From Rhodobiaceae bacterium (GTDB lineage: Bacteria > Pseudomonadota > Alphaproteobacteria > Rhizobiales > Tepidamorphaceae), in NCBI GenBank assembly GCA_020637985.1, contig JACKJK010000006.1, forward strand, positions 259,554 through 323,553: a DNA stretch of 64,000 nt, written 5' to 3'. Shown here one piece after another: positions 49,843-58,397 of the stretch. A program made the translations under genes and the position numbers. Within the stretch, counting starts at the first letter, position 1. Each line of letters starts with the position of its first letter. A model generated the notes under the pieces. The model was not told the DNA's origin, made no database searches, and was given only the letters and a program-made list of their open reading frames with translations.

Positions 49843-51288
49843 ATGGCAGCGAAGAAGACAACGGCAAAAGGCAAGGCGACCGGACGTATCCGTCAGGTCA
49901 TGGGCGCGGTCGTGGACGTGCAGTTCGATGGCGAACTGCCGCCGATCCTGAACGCCCTGGAAACCGACAACGGCGGCAACCGGCTGGTCCTGGAAGTGGC
50001 GCAGCACCTCGGCGAGAACACCGTGCGCACGGTCGCCATGGACACCTCCGAGGGTCTCGTTCGCGGCCAGCCCGTGGTCGATACCGGCGCACCGATCGCG
50101 GTGCCGGTCGGTGACGGCACTCTGGGCCGCATCATGAACGTCATCGGCGAGCCGGTCGACGAAGCCGGCGCGATCCCGCACGACACCAAGCGCGCGATCC
50201 ACCAGCCGGCGCCGGAGTTCGTCGAGCAGTCGACGGAACAGGAAATCCTCGTCACCGGCATCAAGGTCGTCGATCTGCTGGCGCCCTACGCGAAGGGCGG
50301 CAAGATCGGCCTGTTCGGCGGCGCGGGCGTCGGCAAGACCGTGCTGATCATGGAGCTGATCAACAACGTCGCCAAGGCGCACGGCGGCTACTCGGTGTTC
50401 GCCGGCGTTGGCGAGCGTACCCGCGAGGGCAACGACCTCTATCACGAGATGATCGAGTCCGGGGTGAACAAGAAGGGCGGCGGCGAGGGTTCCAAGGCTG
50501 CGCTGGTTTACGGCCAGATGAACGAGCCTCCCGGTGCGCGTGCGCGCGTCGGCATCACCGGACTGACGGTCGCCGAGCACTTCCGCGACCAGGGCCAGGA
50601 CGTGCTGTTCTTCGTCGACAACATCTTCCGCTTCACGCAGGCGGGCTCGGAAGTGTCGGCGCTGCTGGGCCGTATTCCTTCCGCCGTGGGCTACCAGCCG
50701 ACGCTGGCAACCGACATGGGCGCTCTGCAGGAGCGCATCACGACAACGACGAAGGGTTCGATCACCTCGGTGCAGGCCATTTACGTGCCCGCCGACGACC
50801 TGACCGACCCGGCGCCGGCGACCTCGTTCGCGCACCTTGATGCGACGACCGTGCTGTCGCGCGGCATCGCGGAAAAGGGCATCTATCCGGCGGTGGATCC
50901 GCTCGATTCGACCTCGCGCATGCTGGAGCCGCGCATTCTCGGCGAAGAGCACTACAACGTGGCGCGCCGCGTTCAGGAAATCCTGCAGCGCTACAAGGCC
51001 CTGCAGGACATCATCGCCATTCTCGGCATGGACGAGCTGTCGGAAGAGGACAAGCTCGTCGTGGCGCGCGCGCGCAAGATCGAACGCTTCCTGTCGCAGC
51101 CGTTCTTCGTCGCCGAAGTGTTCACCGGTTCGCCGGGCAAGCTGGTGGCGCTCGAAGACACCATCAAGGGCTTCAAGGGCCTTTGCGACGGCGAATACGA
51201 TCACCTTCCGGAAGCTGCCTTCTACATGGTCGGCACCATCGAGGAAGCGATCGAGAAGGCGCAGAAGCTCGCTGCCGAAGCGGCCTGA
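49843..51288 (+). CDS. atpD: ATP synthase F1 beta subunit (catalytic)
   Basis: A 481-residue catalytic subunit. Walker A is GGAGVGKT (159-166); GERTREGNDLYHEM carries the catalytic Glu, Walker B is DVLFFVDNIFRF, and the signature PAVDPLDSTS follows. Before the conserved TGRIRQVMGAVVDVQF there is a Lys/Thr-rich N-terminal extension of about 12 residues (MAAKKTTAKGKA), a feature common in Hyphomicrobiales. The RBS AGGGGAAAG is at 49830-49838. Confidence 0.99.
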   Translation: MAAKKTTAKGKATGRIRQVMGAVVDVQFDGELPPILNALETDNGGNRLVLEVAQHLGENTVRTVAMDTSEGLVRGQPVVDTGAPIAVPVGDGTLGRIMNVIGEPVDEAGAIPHDTKRAIHQPAPEFVEQSTEQEILVTGIKVVDLLAPYAKGGKIGLFGGAGVGKTVLIMELINNVAKAHGGYSVFAGVGERTREGNDLYHEMIESGVNKKGGGEGSKAALVYGQMNEPPGARARVGITGLTVAEHFRDQGQDVLFFVDNIFRFTQAGSEVSALLGRIPSAVGYQPTLATDMGALQERITTTTKGSITSVQAIYVPADDLTDPAPATSFAHLDATTVLSRGIAEKGIYPAVDPLDSTSRMLEPRILGEEHYNVARRVQEILQRYKALQDIIAILGMDELSEEDKLVVARARKIERFLSQPFFVAEVFTGSPGKLVALEDTIKGFKGLCDGEYDHLPEAAFYMVGTIEEAIEKAQKLAAEAA

Positions 51289-51314
51289 CGCGGCATCCTG
51301 ACGGGAGAGGCTGA

Positions 51315-51722
51315 ATGGCCGAGACGCTGAAATTCGAACTGGTGTCGCCGGAGGAGCTGCTGCTTTCCGGGGATGCGTTCGAGGCAACGGTACCCGGGGT
51401 CGAGGGCGAATTCGGCGTGCTGCCGCGGCACGCGCCGTTCGTCTCGGCGCTGCGCACCGGCATCCTGACGGTGAAGATGGCCGACGGCTCGACGCATGAA
51501 ATCCTCGTGCGCGGGCTGGCGCAGGCCGGCCCGGATGCGCTCACCGTTCTGGCGGAAGTCGCCGTGCGTGTCGGCGACTACAATGCCGAGCAGGTCGCCA
51601 GCGACATCCGCGACACGGAGGAAGATGTCCGTGACGCGACCGACGAGACGACGCGCGTCAGGGCGGCGACCCGGCTGAAGCACCTGAAGGACATGCAGGA
51701 CGTGATGCAGGCGCGGCACTAG
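51315..51722 (+). CDS. atpC: ATP synthase F1 epsilon subunit
   Basis: A 135-residue subunit with the N-terminal beta-sandwich (LKFELVSPEELLLSGDAFEATVPGVEGEFGVLPRHAPF) followed by the C-terminal helices that in bacteria can inhibit ATP hydrolysis. The C-terminal pair here is short and charged (EEDVRDATDETTRVRAATRLKHLKDMQDV). It is the last gene of the atpHAGDC unit, 26 bp after atpD, and is followed at 51776 by a strong terminator. Confidence 0.97.
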   Translation: MAETLKFELVSPEELLLSGDAFEATVPGVEGEFGVLPRHAPFVSALRTGILTVKMADGSTHEILVRGLAQAGPDALTVLAEVAVRVGDYNAEQVASDIRDTEEDVRDATDETTRVRAATRLKHLKDMQDVMQARH

Positions 51723-51775
51723 GGTCAGCAGCCGTGCGCGGCTGCGCGCATTGCGATCCTGATTGCGAGATGATG

Positions 51776-51802
51776 AAGGGAGCCCGAAACGGCTCCCTTT
51801 TT
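51776..51802 (+). terminator. Rho-independent terminator of the atp operon
   Basis: Perfect 9-bp stem AAGGGAGCC (51776-51784) and GGCTCCCTT (51791-51799), 6-nt loop, five T at the 3' side. It lies 53 bp after the atpC stop and 15 bp before the convergent rppH stop, so it may also act on the opposite strand. Confidence 0.93.
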
Positions 51803-51817
51803 CGTTTCGCGGTTGCT

Positions 51818-52330
51818 CTAGGCCACGAGGTGGTGGAACGCCTGCACGACCTGTTCGTAGACGCCGCGCTTGAAGGGCACGACGAGGCCCGGCAGCGAGT
51901 CCATCTCGGCCCAGCGCCATTCGTCGAACTCAGGCTTGTGGTGCCCGCCACCAGGACTGGCGACGTCGATCTCGGATTCCTCGCCGGTGAAGCGCAGCGC
52001 GAACCAGCGCTGTTTCTGGCCGCGATAGCGCCCCTTCCAGCTGATGCCGATCAGATCGGGCGGCAGGTCGTATGTGAGCCAGCCGGGGGTCTCGGCGACG
52101 ATTTCCGCGGAGGTGACATTGGTCTCCTCGAAGAGCTCGCGGGAAGCCGCCGTGCGCGGATCTTCCCCCTCGTCGACGCCGCCCTGCGGCATCTGCCACC
52201 AGTTGCCTGGACCCTCTGCGTCGGTCTCGTGGTCGGTCCTGCGGCCGACCCATACCTGGCCGCGGGCATTGAGGAGCATCACGCCAACGCACGGGCGGTA
52301 GGGCAGGCGGGTGGGGTCGATGTCTGTCAT
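51818..52330 (-). CDS. rppH: RNA pyrophosphohydrolase (Nudix hydrolase)
   Basis: A 170-residue Nudix enzyme that removes pyrophosphate from 5'-triphosphate RNA and starts 5'-end-dependent mRNA decay. It opens LPYRPCVGVMLLNARGQVWVGRR and has GNWWQMPQGGVDEGEDP, typical of RppH. The Nudix box spans 50-72 with metal-binding RELFEET (64-70). The Gly that normally closes the box is Asn71 here. ATG 52330 is used; the longer in-frame start at 52363 lacks family support. In pathogens of this order the homologue is IalA. It is the last of the minus-strand series, 69 bp after the deacetylase gene. Confidence 0.93.
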   Translation of the reverse strand: MTDIDPTRLPYRPCVGVMLLNARGQVWVGRRTDHETDAEGPGNWWQMPQGGVDEGEDPRTAASRELFEETNVTSAEIVAETPGWLTYDLPPDLIGISWKGRYRGQKQRWFALRFTGEESEIDVASPGGGHHKPEFDEWRWAEMDSLPGLVVPFKRGVYEQVVQAFHHLVA

Positions 52331-52399
52331 GATCGTTCTTGTCGGAAGGTGCCGGGAAGGCAATAAGACGGTCTCAGCGATGGATCGAAACGCACTGCC

Positions 52400-53545
52400 T
52401 CACATAGGCCCGCTCTTGAGGAGCGCGGTAAGCGGGACGATCGCGATCTTACGCTGCTCAAGAACACTGATCCAGTCTTCCAGCGCGGCGATCGTGCCGG
52501 GCAACGCGCTTGCCACGCCGATCGCGTAGCCACGGTCGGCGGCAATCTCCATGAGGTCGGCCAGGGCGGCGTCGATCGCGTCGCGCGTGGCCACGGCGTC
52601 TATGACCTTGTCGGCGGCCAGTTGCGACAGGCCAATGCGCTCACCGAGGCTGGCCGACCGGCTTTGCGGCGCGGCGCCATCTTCCAAGTAGAGGATGCCC
52701 CGGTTGCGGATTTCGTTGAGGACCGGGCGCAGCGCGGTTTCGTCGGTGAGGAATTTCGCGCCCATGTGGTTCATCACGCCGACATAGCCGACGAGGCGCG
52801 CCATCGTCCATTGCAGGCGGTCGATGTTCTGGCGCTCGGGCAGGCTCGACAGCAGCGTATGCGGCCCGGGGTCGTTGTCGGGGTAGTCGTAGGGTTCGAG
52901 CGGAACCTGGAGCAGCAGCTCGTGGCCCTCGGTGCGCGCAACGCGGGCGAGACGGCGCAGGTCGCGGCCGTAGGGCGCAAACGCGAAGGTGACCTCTGGG
53001 GGCAGGCGGCGGATCGCGTTTTCCGTACCCGCGGCAGAAAGCCCGAGGCCGGAGACGACGAGGGCGATGCGCGGCTGGCCGGAAGCAAGCGGCGGCGCGG
53101 GCCGCGCGTAGGCTTGCAGCGGCCGGCGCCCGTCGGCGCCGATCTTCGGCAGAAGCCCGTTGCGGGATTCCTCGACGAGATCCCGGTCGCCGTCGATGGC
53201 ACCCGAGATCGGGTCGGAGACGATCACGCCTCCCCCCGGCATGTCTCCGGGAAGCAGGACGGTCACCTGGCCCTCCGGGGCGGAGCCGCCCTGCGCCGGA
53301 TCGCCGGTGCGGATGTCGGGTGCGGCATTGCCGCCGCCGGCGCGATCGCCGGGCTGATCGAGCGAAACGACGGTGCGGGGCTGGCCGCCGAGCGGATCAT
53401 CGACAACCAGCGACCAGCCGACGACGAAGGCAAATACCGCACACAACAGGGCAAGCAGAACCGTCAGCGGGGTCAGGGAAAACGCCCTGGCGCGCAGGTC
53501 TGCCGCGAGGTTACGAAGTGCTGCTGCCGCCTGTTGTGCCGCCAT
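52400..53545 (-). CDS. Divergent polysaccharide deacetylase family protein (DUF610/YibQ-like)
   Basis: A 381-residue protein anchored by one N-terminal helix (about 25-48, LTPLTVLLALLCAVFAFVVGWSLVV). A low-complexity Gly/Pro/Asp-rich stretch (50-150) leads to the catalytic-like barrel: PRIALVVSGLGLSAAGTENAIRRLPPEVTFAFAPYG, HELLLQVPLEPYDYPDNDPGPHTLL, GYVGVMNHMGAKFLTDE. This is the divergent polysaccharide deacetylase group, usually just after ctpA in alphaproteobacteria. Substrate unknown; periplasmic peptidoglycan or glycan is likely. The position 92 bp behind ctpA in the envC-ctpA cluster supports a cell-wall role. Confidence 0.88.
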   Translation of the reverse strand: MAAQQAAAALRNLAADLRARAFSLTPLTVLLALLCAVFAFVVGWSLVVDDPLGGQPRTVVSLDQPGDRAGGGNAAPDIRTGDPAQGGSAPEGQVTVLLPGDMPGGGVIVSDPISGAIDGDRDLVEESRNGLLPKIGADGRRPLQAYARPAPPLASGQPRIALVVSGLGLSAAGTENAIRRLPPEVTFAFAPYGRDLRRLARVARTEGHELLLQVPLEPYDYPDNDPGPHTLLSSLPERQNIDRLQWTMARLVGYVGVMNHMGAKFLTDETALRPVLNEIRNRGILYLEDGAAPQSRSASLGERIGLSQLAADKVIDAVATRDAIDAALADLMEIAADRGYAIGVASALPGTIAALEDWISVLEQRKIAIVPLTALLKSGPM

Positions 53546-53637
53546 TGGCCTCTTGCCGTGACCAGCCGCCGGCCGGACAGCCGGCCGCCAGCGCCTTCAA
53601 CCCGGACCGGCGCGGCCGCCGCAGCCGCGCTTCGCCG

Positions 53638-54960
53638 TCAGTTCTGCTTCACCGCGCGATCGGGATCGGGCGGGAACATCGCGTGCTTCTCGGTTCCGCG
53701 CAGCAGCGACAGCGCGTATTGCAGCTGCTTGTCCTTGTCGCGTTCGCGCGGCACGTAGCTGGAAGAACCCGACTTCTCCTCGCCATCGCCGGTCAGATGG
53801 CCGGGCAGGCTTGCCTCGCCGCGGGTCTCGGCGTCCTTGAGTTCCTCGGGCAGGTCCTGCGTGATGACGATATCGGGCTCGATGCCCTGGGCCTGGATGG
53901 AGCGGCCGCCGGGCGTGAAATAGCGCGCCGTCGTCAGCTTCAGCGCGCCGTTGTTGCCGGCCAGCGGGATGAGTGTCTGTACGGAAGCCTTGCCGAAGGA
54001 ACGCGTACCGACGATCGTGGCGCGGCGGTGGTCCTGCAGCGCACCGGCGACGATCTCGGACGCGGAGGCGGAGCCGCCGTTGATGAGCACCACTATAGGC
54101 AGGGCCTTGACGTAATCGCCGGGGCGGGCGTTGCGACGCTCGACCTGGTCGGGTTCGCGGCCGCGCGTGGAGACGATTTCGCCACGGTCCAGGAACAGGT
54201 CGGAAACGAGCACGGCCTGGTCGAGAACACCACCGGGGTTGTTGCGCAGGTCGATGATGTAACCCTTCAGGCGGTCATCGGCGATCTCGCCGCGAAGGGT
54301 GTCGATGGCCTTGCGCAATTCGGTTTCGGTCTGTGCGTTGAACTGCGAGATGCGGATGTAGCCGATATCGTCCTCCGGCTGGTTGCGCACGGAACGCATG
54401 CGGATCGTGTCGCGGATGACGGTGATCTCGAGGGCTTCCTTGTTCTCGCCGCGCAGGATCTTCAGCACGATCGGTTCGTTGACCGCGCCGCGCATCTTCT
54501 TGACCGCGTCGCTCAGCGTCATGCCCTGGACGGGCGCGCCGTCGAGATGGGTGATCAGGTCGCCGGACTGGATCCCGGCACGGAAGGCTGGGGTGTCCTC
54601 GATCGGCGAGACCACCTTGACGAGGCCGTCTTCCATGGTGACCTCGATGCCGAGGCCGCCGAATTCGCCGCTCGTCGATTCCAGCATCTCGCGGTAGGAC
54701 TGCTCGGTCAGGTAGGCCGAATGCGGATCGAGCGTCTGCAGCATGCCGTTGATGGCGCCCTCGATCAGCTTGCCGTCCTCGGTCTCCTCGACATAACCGG
54801 AGCGGACCCGCTCGAAAATATCCCCGAACAGGTTCAACTGCTTGTAGGTCTCCGAATTGGCCGCGTTCGCCGGGCCCAGCGACAGATACGACTGGGAAGA
54901 GAGCAGCGTGATGCCGGCTCCCATGGCAACGCCCATCAGAACGAGGGAAATCCTGCGCAT
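53638..54960 (-). CDS. ctpA: Carboxy-terminal processing protease (S41)
   Basis: A 440-residue periplasmic serine protease with an N-terminal signal/anchor (about 4-22). Domains: a helical N-cap, PDZ domain (about 100-185, GGLGIEVTMEDGLVKVVSPIEDTPAFRAGIQSGDLI), then the tail-specific protease core with the catalytic serine in GSASASEIV (296-303) and Lys324 in RSFGKASVQT. It shares one base with the upstream envC-like stop (TGATG at 54962-54958), so the two are translated together. Partnership of CtpA with a LytM-type factor in peptidoglycan remodelling is known in other bacteria. The C-terminal 60 residues are charged. Confidence 0.96.
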   Translation of the reverse strand: MRRISLVLMGVAMGAGITLLSSQSYLSLGPANAANSETYKQLNLFGDIFERVRSGYVEETEDGKLIEGAINGMLQTLDPHSAYLTEQSYREMLESTSGEFGGLGIEVTMEDGLVKVVSPIEDTPAFRAGIQSGDLITHLDGAPVQGMTLSDAVKKMRGAVNEPIVLKILRGENKEALEITVIRDTIRMRSVRNQPEDDIGYIRISQFNAQTETELRKAIDTLRGEIADDRLKGYIIDLRNNPGGVLDQAVLVSDLFLDRGEIVSTRGREPDQVERRNARPGDYVKALPIVVLINGGSASASEIVAGALQDHRRATIVGTRSFGKASVQTLIPLAGNNGALKLTTARYFTPGGRSIQAQGIEPDIVITQDLPEELKDAETRGEASLPGHLTGDGEEKSGSSSYVPRERDKDKQLQYALSLLRGTEKHAMFPPDPDRAVKQN

Positions 54961-56279
54961 CAACCATTCACTCCGTTCGCATCGTCCGCCCACCAGGGTT
55001 GCGGATCGATCGCGCGCCCATCCTTGCGGAATTCGATGTAGAGGACCGGCTGGATCGGTCCACCACTTGGCACGACGGCGCTGGCAAGCGCAAGCGTGCC
55101 CATCTGACCAACCGGTTCCCCAGCCAACACAAATTGCCCAACCTCGGCGTTCACCGTCTCCAGGCCGGCCATTACAACATGATACCCGTCGCCAGCGTCG
55201 ATGATCAAGAGTTGGCCATAGCTGCGGAAGGGACCCGAGTAGGCGATCCAGCCGTCGCTGGGCGCCGTCACCTGGGCGCGGGCGCGCGTCGCGATGGACA
55301 GCCCCTGCGCCTTGCCGCCGTAGGTGTCCGGCGAGCCGTATTCGCGGATGATCGCGCCGGCGGCCGGCAGTGCCAGCATGCCGCGGGCGGACGAGAACTT
55401 GACAGCCGGGCGCAGCCGGCCGGTGTCGCGCAGCGCGGCTCCGGCGTCTGCCTCGGGCCTTTCCATGGCAGGTGCGGCAGCCACCCTGCGGGCGGCCTCC
55501 TTCTCCAGCGCGGAAAGCAGCGACTGCAGGTCGCTGGCGCGCCCGGCCAGTTCGTCGGCGCGCTTGCGGGCGTCGTCCATCGCGGCCTGCCGGGAGACCG
55601 CCTCGCTGTTCTTGGCTTCCAGCAACGCCGACAGGCGAACCTGCTCGTCGCCCAGATTTTCCGTCTCCTGCGCAAAGCGCTCCCGTTCGGCTGCGATATC
55701 CTGCTTGACCTTGACGAGCGCTGCGAGATCGCGCGACAGCGCCTCGGTGTCGTGGCGCAGGTCCGGCACGACGGCGCCCAGGAGCATGGCGCTGCGCACC
55801 GTCGCGAGCGCACTGTCGGTCGACACGACGACGGCGGGCGGCGGGCGGTGGCCGAGTTTCTGCAGCGCGGCCAGCAGCACCGCCAGCACGTCGCGGCGCT
55901 CGCCCAGGCTGGCGCGCAGGTCGCGTTCCTGGCGTTCCTGTTCGGCGAGCCGCGCCTCGGTTTGCAGGATGGCGTTCTCGTAGCGCTTGATGCGCTCCGC
56001 GGTGGCGATCAGGCGGGCGTTGATCTCCGAGCGGTCGTTCCTGATCGTGTCGAGTTCGGCCTCGATCTCGCGCAGCTTCTCGCGCTGGCTCTCGAGGTCC
56101 GCGTTGACCGCCTTCAATTCGTCGCGCGCCTTGTCCGGGTTGGCCTCGTTGTCCTGTGCGGCAAGCGCCGGCATGGCGCCGGCAAGGACGAGGGCAAGCA
56201 GCCATGCGCCAACTGCGTGACGCGGCGTGCTGCCGGCCACGGCAGGTACAGACGAATCATTGCTGCAGCCGCGTGTCAT
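54960..56279 (-). CDS. EnvC-like murein hydrolase activator (degenerate LytM/M23 domain)
   Basis: A 439-residue periplasmic protein. An N-terminal signal segment (about 22-42, AVGAWLLALVLAGAMPALAA) is followed by a long coiled coil (about 45-270, many Glu/Arg/Leu heptads such as ESQREKLREIEAELDTIRNDRSEINARL) and a C-terminal LytM fold (about 305-430). The zinc-binding HxxxD and HxH of active M23 peptidases are not intact: the first site reads GGKAQGLSIA and the second YHVVMAGL. This is the pattern of EnvC, which activates amidases rather than cutting itself. Start ATG 56279 is tentative; it precedes the signal segment by about 20 residues. Confidence 0.9.
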   Translation of the reverse strand: MTRGCSNDSSVPAVAGSTPRHAVGAWLLALVLAGAMPALAAQDNEANPDKARDELKAVNADLESQREKLREIEAELDTIRNDRSEINARLIATAERIKRYENAILQTEARLAEQERQERDLRASLGERRDVLAVLLAALQKLGHRPPPAVVVSTDSALATVRSAMLLGAVVPDLRHDTEALSRDLAALVKVKQDIAAERERFAQETENLGDEQVRLSALLEAKNSEAVSRQAAMDDARKRADELAGRASDLQSLLSALEKEAARRVAAAPAMERPEADAGAALRDTGRLRPAVKFSSARGMLALPAAGAIIREYGSPDTYGGKAQGLSIATRARAQVTAPSDGWIAYSGPFRSYGQLLIIDAGDGYHVVMAGLETVNAEVGQFVLAGEPVGQMGTLALASAVVPSGGPIQPVLYIEFRKDGRAIDPQPWWADDANGVNG

Positions 56280-56427
56280 GGGACGCAATCCTATCGGCCG
56301 CCGCGTTAACGATCTGTCAACCACGTTCGCCGGCCGCTGCCACATGCAACCGCGCGAGCGTGGCAGCGATAAGGCGCGCAGGAGACTATTCGAGGGCTGG
56401 CGAGCGTCGGGTGAAAGCGCAACCGGC

Positions 56428-56913
56428 TCAGGCGCGATGGTAGGGATGGCCGGACAGGATGGTCGCGATGCGGTAGAGTTGTTCGGCGAGCATGATGCGC
56501 ACGAGGCGATGCGGCCAGGTCATGCGGCCGAAGGCGATCCTTTCATCGGCTTGCGCGAGAAGCGCGGGATCGAGCCCGTCGGGGCCGCCGATCACAAAGG
56601 CGGTCTCGCCCGTGCCGCCGTCGCGCCAGTCCGAGATCTTCCCGGCGAGTTCGGTGCTGGAGACCATGCGGCCGCCCTCGTCGAGGACGACGAGGCGGTT
56701 TCCACCATCATTCAGCTTTGCGGCGATGGCCGCGGCTTCCTCCGCCTTGCGCCGGGCCGCAGCGGGGTTGCGACTTTCGTCGAGCTCGACCGTGTCGCCC
56801 AATGATAGGCCCAGACTGCGTCCCGCCGCGGCGAAACGGTCCAGGTAGTCGGCACAAAGGGTGCGTTCGGGGCCGGACTTGAGCCGGCCTACACAGATCA
56901 TTCGGACACGCAT
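56428..56913 (-). CDS. rlmH: 23S rRNA (pseudouridine1915-N3)-methyltransferase RlmH
   Basis: A 161-residue SPOUT-class enzyme that methylates pseudouridine 1915 of 23S rRNA on the assembled ribosome. It opens MRVRMICVGRLKSGPERTLCADYLDRF and ends with the knot region FVIGGPDGLD, then RMTWPHRLVRIMLAEQLYRIATILSGHPYHR, nearly invariant in the family. ATG 56913 matches usual start and length; an in-frame ATG 12 codons upstream is possible. It lies 52 bp after rsfS, a standard pairing. Confidence 0.96.
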   Translation of the reverse strand: MRVRMICVGRLKSGPERTLCADYLDRFAAAGRSLGLSLGDTVELDESRNPAAARRKAEEAAAIAAKLNDGGNRLVVLDEGGRMVSSTELAGKISDWRDGGTGETAFVIGGPDGLDPALLAQADERIAFGRMTWPHRLVRIMLAEQLYRIATILSGHPYHRA

Positions 56914-56965
56914 GACGATCCAGCCGGACCGCAGCGGCGGCCCGTCCATTGATGCCTGGCGACGC

Positions 56966-57397
56966 CTAGTGCGTCGCCTGGTCTTCCAGCGCCGGGGCCG
57001 CCCACATCTTCTCCAGGTTGTAGAAGCTGCGGACCTCGGGGCGGAAGATGTGCACGATGATGTCGCCGGCGTCGATCAGGACCCAGTCGCAGGTCTCCTG
57101 GCCTTCGCTCGGCACATTGCCGTAGCCATGGTCCTTCAGGGCGCGCAGGAGCTGGTCGGCCACGGCGCCGACATGGCGGTCGGAGCGGCCGGACGCGATC
57201 ACCATCGCGTCGGCGATGGCGGATTTTCCGGAAAGGTCGATGGTGACGATGTCTTCGGCCTTGGCGTCGTCGAGCGCCGAGACGACGAGATCAAGAAGGC
57301 CGGCTGCCGGCGCTGCGCCGGTGGCCGGACCCTTGGCGGGTGCCGCTTCGATGGCGCCGCCGATGGTTTGCTGCTTTGTCAGGAACCCTGTCTCCAT
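56966..57397 (-). CDS. rsfS: Ribosomal silencing factor RsfS
   Basis: A 143-residue protein that binds L14 and blocks subunit joining in starvation. The core (about 33-140) has LLDLVVSALDDAKAEDIVTIDLSGKSAIADAMVIASGRSDRHV and CDWVLIDAGDIIVHIFRPEVRSFYNLEKMW, all typical. The first 30 residues are an Ala/Gly/Pro-rich extension, longer than in E. coli but usual for the order. A 341-bp gap upstream, before nadD, is unusually large for this otherwise tight series and may contain a separate promoter. Confidence 0.95.
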   Translation of the reverse strand: METGFLTKQQTIGGAIEAAPAKGPATGAAPAAGLLDLVVSALDDAKAEDIVTIDLSGKSAIADAMVIASGRSDRHVGAVADQLLRALKDHGYGNVPSEGQETCDWVLIDAGDIIVHIFRPEVRSFYNLEKMWAAPALEDQATH

Positions 57398-57738
57398 GTG
57401 TCAGAACGATGTGACGTCTCAAAGCTGCGCGTCCGCACCATGCCATGTGCCGAATCACCGGCTTGCGCGTGCATGCAAGGTGTTCCGGCGGAAGGCTGGT
57501 GGCCGAAATCGTGCTTGTTCACCGAAGAGGCGATGGCATGGTCACCGCGAGACGGCAAGCAATACGGACCTGAGGGCCTGGCCGCAGATCGTGTCCGGCT
57601 CGTGCCGTATGACCGTCCGCCTGAGCGTATCACGCCGGGCGATTTCTCCATCGCGATTGCACGGTGCCGGGACCGTCCCGGCGCGTTCAGGATATGGCAA
57701 TTGCCATGACCGTTTCAATACGCTTCAAGAGGTTCATT
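57398..57738 (-). other. 341-bp gap between nadD and rsfS
   Basis: Largest gap in the rplU-to-rppH series. No minus-strand gene is evident, so it may hold a promoter for rsfS-rlmH. On the plus strand a short frame at 57533-57709 has weak coding character and is listed separately. Confidence 0.5.
57533..57709 (+). CDS. Possible small plus-strand ORF of unknown nature
   Basis: A 58-codon frame starting MAWSPRDGKQYGPEGLAADRV and ending RDRPGAFRIWQLP. It has an even mix of charged and aromatic residues, and GAAGAGG lies just before the ATG. It opposes the surrounding genes and I recognise no relative. It may be a real small gene, a remnant, or chance; chance is quite possible in DNA of this composition. 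Confidence 0.22.
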   Translation: MAWSPRDGKQYGPEGLAADRVRLVPYDRPPERITPGDFSIAIARCRDRPGAFRIWQLP

Positions 57739-58386
57739 TCACGAGGCTTTTCTCGCCATGCCCGCGCCAGCATCGCGAATCTGCGTTGATGACAGGGGAT
57801 TCAATGGTCCGCGCAGGAACACCCATGCCGGCGGGTGGCATTCGGCGAGCGCGTCCGCATCGCGCTGGTCGAGGCGCGCACCGGCAAATGCACGCGCGGC
57901 GGGGGAGGCCAGCGCGGGCAGGGTGAAACCGGGCCGGTCGACGACGCAGATCGGTACGGTGGCGGCGATCTGGCGCCAACCGTGCCAGCGGTGGAAGCCC
58001 GCCAGGTTGTCGGCGCCCATGACCCAGACGAAATGGACGAGGGGCAGGCGGCGCTTCAACCACGCGAGCGTGTCGAGGGAGCGTGAGACGCCGATGTCGG
58101 CCTCGATCGACAGCACCTCGATTGCCGGAATGCGGGCAAGGCCGCGCGCTGCCGCGATGCGTTGATCGAGGCCTTGCAGCTCGGCATGCGACTTGAGGGG
58201 ATTGCCGGGCGTCACCAGCCACCATAACCGGTCGAGGTCAAGCGCGCGCAGCGCGATGCGGCTGACGTGAAGGTGGCCGGCGTGCGGCGGGTTGAACGAG
58301 CCTCCGTACAAGCCGATGCGCATGCCCGGCTCTGTGCCCGGCAGGGGCGGCCAGGCGGACGCGCTCGATCTTGCCGGCGTGCGCAT
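57739..58386 (-). CDS. nadD: Nicotinate-nucleotide adenylyltransferase
   Basis: A 215-residue enzyme transferring AMP from ATP to nicotinate mononucleotide in NAD synthesis. The nucleotidyltransferase motif GLYGGSFNPPHAGHLHV is at about 25-41, with the second motif LSSTQIRDAG near the C-terminus and the middle FVWVMGADNLAGFHRW. The ATG at 58386 yields a 21-residue N-terminal extension, common for alphaproteobacterial NadD, and lies 12 bp after the proA stop; an internal ATG at 58323 directly before RIGLYGG is the alternative. It is co-directional with proA and rsfS. Confidence 0.93.
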   Translation of the reverse strand: MRTPARSSASAWPPLPGTEPGMRIGLYGGSFNPPHAGHLHVSRIALRALDLDRLWWLVTPGNPLKSHAELQGLDQRIAAARGLARIPAIEVLSIEADIGVSRSLDTLAWLKRRLPLVHFVWVMGADNLAGFHRWHGWRQIAATVPICVVDRPGFTLPALASPAARAFAGARLDQRDADALAECHPPAWVFLRGPLNPLSSTQIRDAGAGMARKAS

Positions 58387-58397
58387 GCGATCTCGCG

